Origin: Tipula vernalis
Lineage: Eukaryota > Arthropoda > Insecta > Diptera > Tipulidae
DNA: 64,000 nucleotides
Reading direction: 5' to 3'
NCBI GenBank assembly: GCA_958295665.1
Contig: OY282560.1
Location: forward strand, 25,565,653 to 25,629,652
Below the pieces are notes generated by a model. The model made no database searches, was not told where the DNA came from, and saw only the letters and a program-made list of their open reading frames with translations. A program made the position numbers and the translations under genes. Shown here one piece after another: positions 45,162-58,826 of the stretch. Numbering within the stretch: position 1 is the stretch's first letter; each line of letters begins with the position of its first letter.

Positions 45162-47955
45162 ACCATTATAATCGGACCATTTTAGATTTTGGCCGCCCAA
45201 AAACTTGTGGGCTATCGCATAGTTGATTTTCAATAAAATTGAATTTTCTAAGAAATGTTTAGAAATAATCGAGCAATCAAAATGAAAATTGTCACAGCAA
45301 TTACAGGTCCCGAAACCTATTGATAGAGGTATCAACCATCGTAATCGGACTTTTAGATTTTTGCCGCCCAAAAACTTGTGGGCTATAGCACAGTTAATTT
45401 TCAATAAAATTGAATTTTCTAAGAAATGTTTAGAAATAATCGAGCAATCAAAATGAAAATTGTCACAGCAATTACAGGTCCCGAAACCTATTGATAGAGG
45501 TATCAACCATCGTAATCGGACCGTTTAGATTTTTGCCGCCCAAAAACTTGTGGGCTATAGCACAGTTAATTTTCAATAAAATTGAATTTTCTAAGAAATG
45601 TTTAGAAATAATCGAGCAATCAAAATGAAAATTGTCACAGCAATTACAGGTCCCGAAACCTATTGATAGGGGTATCAACCATTGTAATCGGACCATTTTA
45701 GATTTTGGCCGCCCAAAAACTTGTGGGCTATAGCATAGTTGATTTTCAATAAAATTGAATTTTCTAAGAAATGTTTAGAAATAATCGAGCAATCAAAATG
45801 ATAATTGTCACAGCAATTACAGGTCTCGAAACCTATTGATAGAGGTATCAGCCATCGTAATCGGACCATTTTAGATTTTTGCCGCCCAAAAACTTGTGGG
45901 CTATAGCACAGTTAATTTTCAATAAAATTGAATTTTCTAAGAAATGTTTAGAAATAATCGAGCAATCAAAATGATAATTGTCACAGCAATTACAGGTCCC
46001 GAAACCTATTGATATAGGTATCAACCATCGTAATCGGACCATTTTAAATTTTGGCCGCCCAAGTGGGCTATAGCATAGTTGATTTTCAATAAAATTGAAT
46101 TTTCTAAGAAATGTTTAGAAATAATCGAGCAATCAAAATGAAAATTGTCACAGCTAATACAGGTCCCGAAACCTATTGATAGAGGTATCAACCATCGTAA
46201 TCGGACCATTTTAGATTTTGGCCGCCCAAAAACTTGTGGGCTATAGCATAGTTGATTTTCAATAAAATTGGATTTTCTAAGAAATGTTTAGAAATAATCG
46301 AGCAATCAAAATGAAAATTGTCACAGCTAATACAGGTCCCGAAACCTATTGATAGAGGTATCAACCATCGTAATCGGACCATTTTAGATTGTTGCCGCCC
46401 AAAAACTTGTGGGCTATAGCATAGTTGATTTTCAATAAAATGGAATTTTCTAAGAAATGTTTAGAAATAATCGAGCAATCAAAATACAAATTTTCACAGC
46501 AATTACAGGTCCCGAAACCTATTGATAGAGGTATCAACCATCGTAATCGAACCATTTTAGATTTTGGCCGCCCAAAAACATGTGGGCTATAGCATAGTTG
46601 ATTTTCAATAAAATTGAATTTTCTAAGAAATGTTTAGAAATAATCGAGCAATCAAAATGATAATTGTCACTGCAATTACAGGTCTCGAAACCTATTGATA
46701 GAGGTATCAACCATCGTAATCGGACCATTTTAGATTTTTGCCGCCCAAAAACTTGTGGGCTATAGCACAGTTAATTTTCAATAAAATTGAATTTTCTAAG
46801 AAATGTTTAGAAAAAATCGAGCAATCAAAATGATAATTGTCAAATAAATAAATAAATAAATTACAGGTCCCGAAACCTATTGATAGAGGTATCAACTATC
46901 GTAATCGGACCATTTTAAATTTTGGCCGCCCAAAAACTTGTGGGCTATAGCATAGTTGGTTTCAATAAAATTGAATTTTCTAAGAAATGTTTAGAAATAA
47001 TCGAGCAATCAAAATGAAAATTGTCACAGCTAATGCAGGTCCCGAAACCTATTGATAGAGGTATCAACCATCGTAATCGGACCATTTTAGATTTTGGCCG
47101 CCCAAAAACTTGTGGGCTATAGCACAGTTAATTTTCAATAAAATTGAATTTTCTAAGAAATGTTTAGAAATAATCGAGCAATCAAAATAAAAATTTTCAC
47201 AGCAATTACAGGTCCCGAAACCTATTGATAGAGGTATCAACCATCGTAATCGAACCATTTTAGATTTTGGCCGCCCAAAAACTTGTGGGCTATAGCATAG
47301 TTGATTTTCAATAAAATTGAATTTTCTAAGAAATGTTTAGAAATAATCGAGCAATCAAAATGATAATTGTCACAGCAATTACAGGTCTAGAAACCTATTG
47401 ATAGAGGTATCAGCCATCGTAATCGGACAATTTTAGATTTTTGCCGCCCAAAAACTTGTGGGCTATAGCACAGTTAATTTTCAATAAAATTGAATTTTCT
47501 AAGAAATGTTTAGAAATAATCGAGCAATCAAAATGATAATTGTCACAGCAATTTCAGGTCCCGAAACCTATTGATATAGGTATCAACCATTGTAATCGGA
47601 CCATTTTAAATTTTGTCCGCCCAAAAACTTGTGGGCTATAGAATAGTTGATTTTCAATAAAATTGAATTTTCTAAGAAATTTTTAGAAATAATCGAGCAA
47701 TCAAAATGAAAATTGTCACAGCTAATACAGGTCCCGAAACCTATTGATAGAGGTATCAACCATCGTAATCGGACCATTTTAGATTTTGGCCGCCCAAAAA
47801 CTTATGGGCTATAGCATAATTGATTTTCAATAAAATGGAATTTTCTAAGAAATGTTTAGAAATAATCGAGCAATCAAAATGAAAATTGTCACAGCAATTA
47901 CAGGTCCCGAAACCTATTGATAGAGGTATCAACCATCGTAATCGGACCATTTCAG
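45162..47955. repeat. Satellite diverged block D1
   Basis: Opens with the ATTATAATCGG monomer and holds distinctive monomers in order: CGGACTTTTAG (45348), a 6-bp deletion GCCCAAGTGGGC (46058), GATTGTTGCC (46387), AAAACATGTGGG (46573) and an AAAT insertion (46841). These serve as barcodes for later copies. Confidence 0.85.
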
Positions 47956-50900
47956 ATTTTTGCCGCCCAAAAACTTGTGGGCTATAGCACAGTTAATTTT
48001 CAATAAAATTGAATTTTCTAAGAAATGTTTAGAAATAATCGAGCAATCAAAATGAAAATTGTCACAGCAATTACAGGTCCCGAAACCTATTGATAGAGGT
48101 ATCAACCATCGTAATCAGACCGTTTAGATTTTTGCCGCCTAAAAACTTGTGGGCTATAGCACAGTTAATTTTCAATAAAATTTAATTTTCTAAGAAATGT
48201 TTAGAAATAATCGAGCAATCAAAATGAAAATTGTCACAGCAATTACAGGTCCCGAAACCTATTGATAGAGGTATCAACCATTGTAATCGGACCATTTTAG
48301 ATTTTGGCCGCCCAAAAACTTGTGGGCTATAGCATAGTTGATTTTCAATAAAATTGAATTTTCTAAGAAATGTTTAGAAATAATCGAGCAATCAAAATGA
48401 TAATTGTCACAGCAATTACAGGTCCCGAAACCTATTGATAGAGGTATCAACCATCGTAATCGGACCGTTTAGATTTTTGCCGCCCAAAAACTTGTGGGCT
48501 ATAGCACAGTTAATTTTCAATAAAATTGAATTTTCTAAGAAATGTTTAGAAATAATCGAGCAATCAAAATGAAAATTGTCACAGCAATTACAGGTCCCGA
48601 AACCTATTGATAGAGGTATCAACCATTGTAATCGGACCATTTTAGATTTTGGCCGCCCAAAAACTTGTGGGCTATAGCATAGTTGATTTTCAATAAAATT
48701 GAATTTTCTAAGAAATGTTTAGAAATAATCGAGCAATCAAAATGAAAATTGTCACAGCAATTACAGGTCCCGAAACCTATTGATAGAGGTATCAACCATT
48801 GTAATCGGACCATTTTAGATTTTGGCCGCCCAAAAACTTGTGGGCTATAGCACAGTTAATTTTCAATAAAATTGAATTTTCTAAGAAATGTTTAGAAATA
48901 ATCGAGCAATCAAAATGAAAATTGTCACAGCAATTACAGGTCCCGAAACCTATTGATAGAGGTATCAACCATTGTAATCGGACCATTTTAGATTTTGGCC
49001 GCCCAAAACCTTGTGGGCTATAGCATAGTTGATTTTCAATAAAATTGAATTTTCTAAGAAATGTTTAGAAATAATCGAGCAATCAAAATGATAATTGTCA
49101 CAGCAATTACAGGTCCCGAAACCTATTGATAGAGGTATCAACCATCGTAATCGGACCGTTTAGATTTTTGCCGCCCAAAAACTTGTGGGCTATAGCACAG
49201 TTAATTTTCAATAAAATTGAATTTTCTAAGAAATGTTTAGAAATAATCGAGCAATCAAAATGAAAATTGTCACAGCAATTACAGGTCCCGAAACCTATTG
49301 ATAGAGGTATCAACCATCGTAATCGGACCGTTTAGATTTTTGCCGCCCAAAAACTTGTGGGCTATAGCACAGTTAATTTTCAATAAAATTGAATTTTCTA
49401 AGAAATGTTTAGAAATAATCGAGCAATCAAAATGAAAATTGTCACAGCAATTACAGGTCCCGAAACCTATTGATAGAGGTATCAACCATTGTAATCGGAC
49501 CATTTTAGATTTTGGCCGCCCAAAAACTTGTGGGCTATAGCATAGTTGATTTTCAATAAAATTGAATTTTCTAAGAAATGTTTAGAAATAATCGAGCAAT
49601 CAAAATGATAATTGTCACAGCAATTACAGGTCCCGAAACCTATTGATAGAGGTATCAACCATCGTAATCGGACCGTTTAGATTTTTGCCGCCCAAAAACT
49701 TGTGGGCTATAGCACAGTTAATTTTCAATAAAATTGAATTTTCTAAGAAATGTTTAGAAATAATCGAGCAATCAAAATGAAAATTGTCACATCAATTACA
49801 GGTCCCGAAACCTATTGATAGAGGTATCAACCATCGTAATCGGACCGTTTAGATTTTTGCCGCCCAAAAACTTGTGGGCTATAGCACAGTTAATTTTCAA
49901 TAAAATTGAATTTTCTAAGAAATGTTTAGAAATAATCGAGCAATCAAAATGAAAATTGTCACAGCAATTACAGGTCCCGAAACCTATTGATTGAGGTATC
50001 AACCATTGTAATCGGACCATTTTAGATTTTGGCCGCCCAAAAACTTGTGGGCTATAGCATAGTTGATTTTCAATAAAATTGAATTTTCTAAGAAATGTTT
50101 AGAAATAATCGAGCAATCAAAATGATAATTGTCACAGCAATTACAGGTCTCGAAACCTATTGATAGAGGTATCAACCATCGTAATCGGACCGTTTAGATT
50201 TTTGCCGCCCAAAAACTTGTGGGCTATAGCACAGTTAATTTTCAATAAAATTGAATTTTCTAAGAAATGTTTAGAAATAATCGAGCAATCAAAATGAAAA
50301 TTGTCACAGCAATTACAGGTCCCGAAACCTATTGATAGAGGTATCAACCATCGTAATCGGACCGTTTAGATTTTTGCCGCCCAAAAACTTGTGGGCTATA
50401 GCACAGTTAATTTTCAATAAAATTGAATTTTCTAAGAAATGTTTAGAAATAATCGAGCAATCAAAATGAAAATTGTCACAGCAATTACAGGTCCCGAAAC
50501 CTATTGATAGAGGTATCAACCATCGTAATCGGACCGTTTAGATTTTTGCCGCCCAAAAACTTGTGGGCTATAGCACAGTTAATTTTCAATAAAATTGAAT
50601 TTTCTAAGAAATGTTTAGAAATAATCGAGCAATCAAAATGAAAATTGTCACAGCAATTACAGGTCCCGAAACCTATTGATAGAGGTATCAACCATTGTAA
50701 TCGGACCATTTTAGATTTTGGCCGCCCAAAAACTTGTGGGCTATAGCATAGTTGATTTTCAATAAAATTGAATTTTCTAAGAAATGTTTAGAAATAATCG
50801 AGCAATCAAAATGATAATTGTCACAGCAATTACAGGTCCCGAAACCTATTGATAGAGGTATCAACCATCGTAATCGGACCGTTTAGATTTTTGCCGCCCA

Positions 50901-53102
50901 AAAACTTGTGGGCTATAGCACAGTTAATTTTCAATAAAATTGAATTTTCTAAGAAATGTTTAGAAATAATCGAGCAATCAAAATGAAAATTGTCACAGCA
51001 ATTACAGGTCCCGAAACCTATTGATAGAGGTATCAACCATCGTAATCGGACCGTTTAGATTTTTGCCGCCCAAAAACTTGTGGGCTATAGCACAGTTAAT
51101 TTTCAATAAAATTGAATTTTCTAAGAAATGTTTAGAAATAATCGAGCAATCAAAATGAAAATTGTCACAGCAATTACAGGTCCCGAAACCTATTGATAGA
51201 GGTATCAACCATTGTAATCGGACCATTTTAGATTTTGGCCGCCCAAAAACTTGTGGGCTATAGCATAGTTGATTTTCAATAAAATTGAATTTTCTAAGAA
51301 ATGTTTAGAAATAATCGAGCAATCAAAATGATAATTGTCACAGCAATTACAGGTCTCGAAACCTATTGATAGAGGTATCAACCATCGTAATCGGACCGTT
51401 TAGATTTTTGCCGCCCAAAAACTTGTGGGCTATAGCACAGTTAATTTTCAATAAAATTGAATTTTCTAAGAAATGTTTAGAAATAATCGAGCAATCAAAA
51501 TGAAAATTGTCACAGCAATTACAGGTCCCGAAACCTATTGATAGAGGTATCAACCATCGTAATCGGACCGTTTAGATTTTTGCCGCCCAAAAACTTGTGG
51601 GCTATAGCACAGTTAATTTTCAATAAAATTGAATTTTCTAAGAAATGTTTAGAAATAATCGAGCAATCAAAATGAAAATTGTCACAGCAATTACAGGTCC
51701 CGAAACCTATTGATAGAGGTATCAACCATTGTAATCGGACCATTTTAGATTTTGGCCGCCCAAAAACTTGTGGGCTATAGCATAGTTGATTTTCAATAAA
51801 ATTGAATTTTCTAAGAAATGTTTAGAAATAATCGAGCAATCAAAATGATAATTGTCACAGCAATTACAGGTCCCGAAACCTATTGATAGAGGTATCAACC
51901 ATCGTAATCGGACCGTTTAGATTTTTGCCGCCCAAAAACTTGTGGGCTATAGCACAGTTAATTTTCAATAAAATTGAATTTTCTAAGAAATGTTTAGAAA
52001 TAATCGAGCAATCAAAATGAAAATTGTCACAGCAATTACAGGTCCCGAAACCTATTGATAGAGGTATCAACCATCGTAATCAGACCGTTTAGATTTTTGC
52101 CGCCCAAAAACTTGTGGGCTATAGCACAGTTAATTTTCAATAAAATTGAATTTTCTAAGAAATGTTTAGAAATAATCGAGCAATCAAAATGAAAATTGTC
52201 ACAGCAATTACAGGTCCCGAAACCTATTGATAGAGGTATCAACCATTGTAATCGGACCATTTTAGATTTTGGCCGCCCAAAAACTTGTGGGCTATAGCAT
52301 AGTTGATTTTCAATAAAATTGAATTTTCTAAGAAATGTTTAGAAATAATCGAGCAATCAAAATGATAATTGTCACAGCAATTACAGGTCTCGAAACCTAT
52401 TGATAGAGGTATCAACCATCGTAATCGGACCGTTTAGATTTTTGCCGCCCAAAAACTTGTGGGCTATAGCACAGTTAATTTTCAATAAAATTGAATTTTC
52501 TAAGAAATGTTTAGAAATAATCGAGCAATCAAAATGAAAATTGTCACAGCAATTACAGGTCCCGAAACCTATTGATAGAGGTATCAACCATCGTAATCGG
52601 ACCGTTTAGATTTTTGCCGCCCAAAAACTTGTGGGCTATAGCACAGTTAATTTTCAATAAAATTGAATTTTCTAAGAAATGTTTAGAAATAATCGAGCAA
52701 TCAAAATGAAAATTGTCACAGCAATTACAGGTCCCGAAACCTATTGATAGAGGTATCAACCATCGTAATCGGACCGTTTAGATTTTTGCCGCCCAAAAAC
52801 TTGTGGGCTATAGCACAGTTAATTTTCAATAAAATTGAATTTTCTAAGAAATGTTTAGAAATAATCGAGCAATCAAAATGAAAATTGTCACAGCAATTAC
52901 AGGTCCCGAAACCTATTGATAGAGGTATCAACCATCGTAATCGGACCGTTTAGATTTTTGCCGCCCAAAAACTTGTGGGCTATAGCACAGTTAATTTTCA
53001 ATAAAATTGAATTTTCTAAGAAATGTTTAGAAATAATCGAGCAATCAAAATGAAAATTGTCACAGCAATTACAGGTCCCGAAACCTATTGATAGAGGTAT
53101 CA
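47956..53102. repeat. Satellite core 2: copy of core 1 at offset 8,458 bp
   Basis: Rare variants line up with core 1 at exactly +8,458 bp: AATCAGACCG with GCCTAAAAAC (39661 and 48119), CACATCAATT (41331 and 49789) and a second AATCAGACCG (43621 and 52079). From about 52.9 kb the offset falls to 7,941 bp, a loss of exactly 517 bp. Confidence 0.88.
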
Positions 53103-55180
53103 ACCATTATAATCGGACCATTTTAGATTTTGGCCGCCCAAAAACTTGTGGGCTATCGCATAGTTGATTTTCAATAAAATTGAATTTTCTAAGAAATGTT
53201 TAGAAATAATCGAGCAATCAAAATGAAAATTGTCACAGCAATTACAGGTCCCGAAACCTATTGATAGAGGTATCAACCATCGTAATCGGACTTTTAGATT
53301 TTTGCCGCCCAAAAACTTGTGGGCTATAGCACAGTTAATTTTCAATAAAATTGAATTTTCTAAGAAATGTTTAGAAATAATCGAGCAATCAAAATGAAAA
53401 TTGTCACAGCAATTACAGGTCCCGAAACCTATTGATAGAGGTATCAACCATCGTAATCGGACCGTTTAGATTTTTGCCGCCCAAAAACTTGTGGGCTATA
53501 GCACAGTTAATTTTCAATAAAATTGAATTTTCTAAGAAATGTTTAGAAATAATCGAGCAATCAAAATGAAAATTGTCACAGCAATTACAGGTCCCGAAAC
53601 CTATTGATAGGGGTATCAACCATTGTAATCGGACCATTTTAGATTTTGGCCGCCCAAAAACTTGTGGGCTATAGCATAGTTGATTTTCAATAAAATTGAA
53701 TTTTCTAAGAAATGTTTAGAAATAATCGAGCAATCAAAATGATAATTGTCACAGCAATTACAGGTCTCGAAACCTATTGATAGAGGTATCAGCCATCGTA
53801 ATCGGACCATTTTAGATTTTTGCCGCCCAAAAACTTGTGGGCTATAGCACAGTTAATTTTCAATAAAATTGAATTTTCTAAGAAATGTTTAGAAATAATC
53901 GAGCAATCAAAATGATAATTGTCACAGCAATTACAGGTCCCGAAACCTATTGATATAGGTATCAACCATCGTAATCGGACCATTTTAAATTTTGGCCGCC
54001 CAAGTGGGCTATAGCATAGTTGATTTTCAATAAAATTGAATTTTCTAAGAAATGTTTAAAAATAATCGAGCAATCAAAATGAAAATTGTCACAGCTAATA
54101 CAGGTCCCGAAACCTATTGATAGAGGTATCAACCATCGTAATCGGACCATTTTAGATTTTGGCCGCCCAAAAACTTGTGGGCTATAGCATAGTTGATTTT
54201 CAATAAAATTGGATTTTCTAAGAAATGTTTAGAAATAATCGAGCAATCAAAATGAAAATTGTCACAGCAATTACAGGTCCCGAAACCTATTGATAGAGGT
54301 ATCAACCATCGTAATCGGACCATTTTAGATTGTTGCCGCCCAAAAACATGTGGGCTATAGCATAGTTGATTTTCAATAAAATTGAATTTTCTAAGAAATG
54401 TTTAGAAATAATCGAGCAATCAAAATGATAATTGTCACTGCAATTACAGGTCTCGAAACCTATTGATAGAGGTATCAGCCATCGTAATCGGACCATTTTA
54501 GATTTTTGCCGCCCAAAAACTTGTGGGCTATAGCACAGTTAATTTTCAATAAAATTGAATTTTCTAAGAAATGTTTAGAAAAAATCGAGCAATCAAAATG
54601 ATAATTGTCAAATAAATAAATAAATAAATTACAGGTCCCGAAACCTATTGATAGAGGTATCAACTATCGTAATCGGACCATTTTAAATTTTGGCCGCCCA
54701 AAAACTTGTGGGCTATAGCATAGTTGGTTTCAATAAAATTGAATTTTCTAAGAAATGTTTAGAAATAATCGAGCAATCAAAATGAAAATTGTCACAGCAA
54801 TTACAGGTCTCGAAACCTATTGATAGAGGTATCAGCCATCGTAATCGGACCATTTTAGATTTTTGCCGCCCAAAAACTTGTGGGCTATAGCACAGTTAAT
54901 TTTCAATAAAATTGAATTTTCTAAGAAATGTTTAGAAATAATCGAGCAATCCAAATGATAATTGTCACAGCAATTACAGGTCTCGAAACCTATTGATAGA
55001 GGTATCAGCCATCGTAATCGGACCATTTTAGATTTTTGCCGCCCAAAAACTTGTGGGCTATAGCACAGTTAATTTTCAATAAAATTGAATTTTCTAAGAA
55101 ATGTTTAGAAATAATCGAGCAATCAAAATGAAAATTGTCACAGCAATTACAGGTCCCGAAACCTATTGATAGAGGTATCA
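53103..55180. repeat. Satellite diverged block D2 (2,078 bp)
   Basis: Partial copy of D1 at offset 7,941 bp, then 7,768 bp after a one-monomer loss in a hybrid monomer near 54314-54352. It ends with a CAATCCAAATG monomer (54945) and returns to the ATTATAATCGG monomer at 55181. Confidence 0.85.
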
Positions 55181-58100
55181 ACCATTATAATCGGACCATT
55201 TTAGATTTTGGCCGCCCAAAAACTTGTGGGCTATCGCATAGTTGATTTTCAATAAAATTGAATTTTCTAAGAAATGTTTAGAAATAATCGAGCAATCAAA
55301 ATGAAAATTGTCACAGCAATTACAGGTCCCGAAACCTATTGATAGAGGTATCAACCATCGTAATCGGACTTTTAGATTTTTGCCGCCCAAAAACTTGTGG
55401 GCTATAGCACAGTTAATTTTCAATAAAATTGAATTTTCTAAGAAATGTTTAGAAATAATCGAGCAATCAAAATGAAAATTGTCACAGCAATTACAGGTCC
55501 CGAAACCTATTGATAGAGGTATCAACCATCGTAATCGGACCGTTTAGATTTTTGCCGCCCAAAAACTTGTGGGCTATAGCACAGTTAATTTTCAATAAAA
55601 TTGAATTTTCTAAGAAATGTTTAGAAATAATCGAGCAATCAAAATGAAAATTGTCACAGCAATTACAGGTCCCGAAACCTATTGATAGGGGTATCAACCA
55701 TTGTAATCGGACCATTTTAGATTTTGGCCGCCCAAAAACTTGTGGGCTATAGCATAGTTGATTTTCAATAAAATTGAATTTTCTAAGAAATGTTTAGAAA
55801 TAATCGAGCAATCAAAATGATAATTGTCACAGCAATTACAGGTCTCGAAACCTATTGATAGAGGTATCAGCCATCGTAATCGGACCATTTTAGATTTTTG
55901 CCGCCCAAAAACTTGTGGGCTATAGCACAGTTAATTTTCAATAAAATTGAATTTTCTAAGAAATGTTTAGAAATAATCGAGCAATCAAAATGATAATTGT
56001 CACAGCAATTACAGGTCCCGAAACCTATTGATATAGGTATCAACCATCGTAATCGGACCATTTTAAATTTTGGCCGCCCAAGTGGGCTATAGCATAGTTG
56101 ATTTTCAATAAAATTGAATTTTCTAAGAAATGTTTAAAAATAATCGAGCAATCAAAATGAAAATTGTCACAGCTAATACAGGTCCCGAAACCTATTGATA
56201 GAGGTATCAACCATCGTAATCGGACCATTTTAGATTTTGGCCGCCCAAAAACTTGTGGGCTATAGCATAGTTGATTTTCAATAAAATTGGATTTTCTAAG
56301 AAATGTTTAGAAATAATCGAGCAATCAAAATGAAAATTGTCACAGCTAATACAGGTCCCGAAACCTATTGATAGAGGTATCAACCATCGTAATCGGACCA
56401 TTTTAGATTGTTGCCGCCCAAAAACTTGTGGGCTATAGCATAGTTGATTTTCAATAAAATGGAATTTTCTAAGAAATGTTTAGAAATAATCGAGCAATCA
56501 AAATACAAATTTTCACAGCAATTACAGGTCCCGAAACCTATTGATAGAGGTATCAACCATCGTAATCGAACCATTTTAGATTTTGGCCGCCCAAAAACAT
56601 GTGGGCTATAGCATAGTTGATTTTCAATAAAATTGAATTTTCTAAGAAATGTTTAGAAATAATCGAGCAATCAAAATGATAATTGTCACTGCAATTACAG
56701 GTCTCGAAACCTATTGATAGAGGTATCAGCCATCGTAATCGGACCATTTTAGATTTTTGCCGCCCAAAAACTTGTGGGCTATAGCACAGTTAATTTTCAA
56801 TAAAATTGAATTTTCTAAGAAATGTTTAGAAAAAATCGAGCAATCAAAATGATAATTGTCAAATAAATAAATAAATAAATTACAGGTCCCGAAACCTATT
56901 GATAGAGGTATCAACTATCGTAATCGGACCATTTTAAATTTTGGCCGCCCAAAAACTTGTGGGCTATAGCATAGTTGGTTTCAATAAAATTGAATTTTCT
57001 AAGAAATGTTTAGAAATAATCGAGCAATCAAAATGAAAATTGTCACAGCTAATGCAGGTCCCGAAACCTATTGATAGAGGTATCAACCATCGTAATCGGA
57101 CCATTTTAGATTTTGGCCGCCCAAAAACTTGTGGGCTATAGCACAGTTAATTTTCAATAAAATTGAATTTTCTAAGAAATGTTTAGAAATAATCGAGCAA
57201 TCAAAATAAAAATTTTCACAGCAATTACAGGTCCCGAAACCTATTGATAGAGGTATCAACCATCGTAATCGAACCATTTTAGATTTTGGCCGCCCAAAAA
57301 CTTGTGGGCTATAGCATAGTTGATTTTCAATAAAATTGAATTTTCTAAGAAATGTTTAGAAATAATCGAGCAATCAAAATGATAATTGTCACAGCAATTA
57401 CAGGTCTAGAAACCTATTGATAGAGGTATCAGCCATCGTAATCGGACCATTTTAGATTTTTGCCGCCCAAAAACTTGTGGGCTATAGCACAGTTAATTTT
57501 CAATAAAATTGAATTTTCTAAGAAATGTTTAGAAATAATCGAGCAATCAAAATGATAATTGTCACAGCAATTTCAGGTCCCGAAACCTATTGATATAGGT
57601 ATCAACCATCGTAATCGGACCATTTTAAATTTTGGCCGCCCAAAAACTTGTGGGCTATAGAATAGTTGATTTTCAATAAAATTGAATTTTCTAAGAAATT
57701 TTTAGAAATAATCGAGCAATCAAAATGAAAATTGTCACAGCTAATACAGGTCCCGAAACCTATTGATAGAGGTATCAACCATCGTAATCGGACCATTTTA
57801 GATTTTGGCCGCCCAAAAACTTATGGGCTATAGCATAGTTGATTTTCAATAAAATGGAATTTTCTAAGAAATGTTTAGAAATAATCGAGCAATCAAAATG
57901 AAAATTGTCACAGCAATTACAGGTCCCGAAACCTATTGATAGAGGTATCAACCATCGTAATCGGACCATTTCAGATTTTGGCCGCCCAAAAACATGTGGG
58001 CTATAGCATAGTTGATTTTCAATAAAATTGAATTTTCTAAGAAATGTTTAGAAATAATCGAGCAATCAAAATGATAATTGTCACTGCAATTACAGGTCTC

Positions 58101-58826
58101 GAAACCTATTGATAGAGGTATCAGCCATCGTAATCGGACCATTTTAGATTTTTGCCGCCCAAAAACTTGTGGGCTATAGCACAGTTAATTTTCAATAAAA
58201 TTGAATTTTCTAAGAAATGTTTAGAAAAAATCGAGCAATCAAAATGATAATTGTCAAATAAATAAATAAATAAATTACAGGTCCCGAAACCTATTGATAG
58301 AGGTATCAACTATCGTAATCGGACCATTTTAAATTTTGGCCGCCCAAAAACTTGTGGGCTATAGCATAGTTGGTTTCAATAAAATTGAATTTTCTAAGAA
58401 ATGTTTAGAAATAATCGAGCAATCAAAATGAAAATTGTCACAGCAATTACAGGTCTCGAAACCTATTGATAGAGGTATCAGCCATCGTAATCGGACCATT
58501 TTAGATTTTTGCCGCCCAAAAACTTGTGGGCTATAGCACAGTTAATTTTCAATAAAATTGAATTTTCTAAGAAATGTTTAGAAATAATCGAGCAATCCAA
58601 ATGATAATTGTCACAGCAATTACAGGTCTCGAAACCTATTGATAGAGGTATCAGCCATCGTAATCGGACCATTTTAGATTTTTGCCGCCCAAAAACTTGT
58701 GGGCTATAGCACAGTTAATTTTCAATAAAATTGAATTTTCTAAGAAATGTTTAGAAATAATCGAGCAATCAAAATGAAAATTGTCACAGCAATTACAGGT
58801 CCCGAAACCTATTGATAGAGGTATCA
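55181..58826. repeat. Satellite 3,646-bp higher-order unit, copy 1
   Basis: Twenty-one monomers from one ATTATAATCGG marker to the next (58827). It contains the 6-bp deletion (56077), two AAAT insertions (56861 and 58255) and the CAATCCAAATG marker (58591). Confidence 0.88.
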
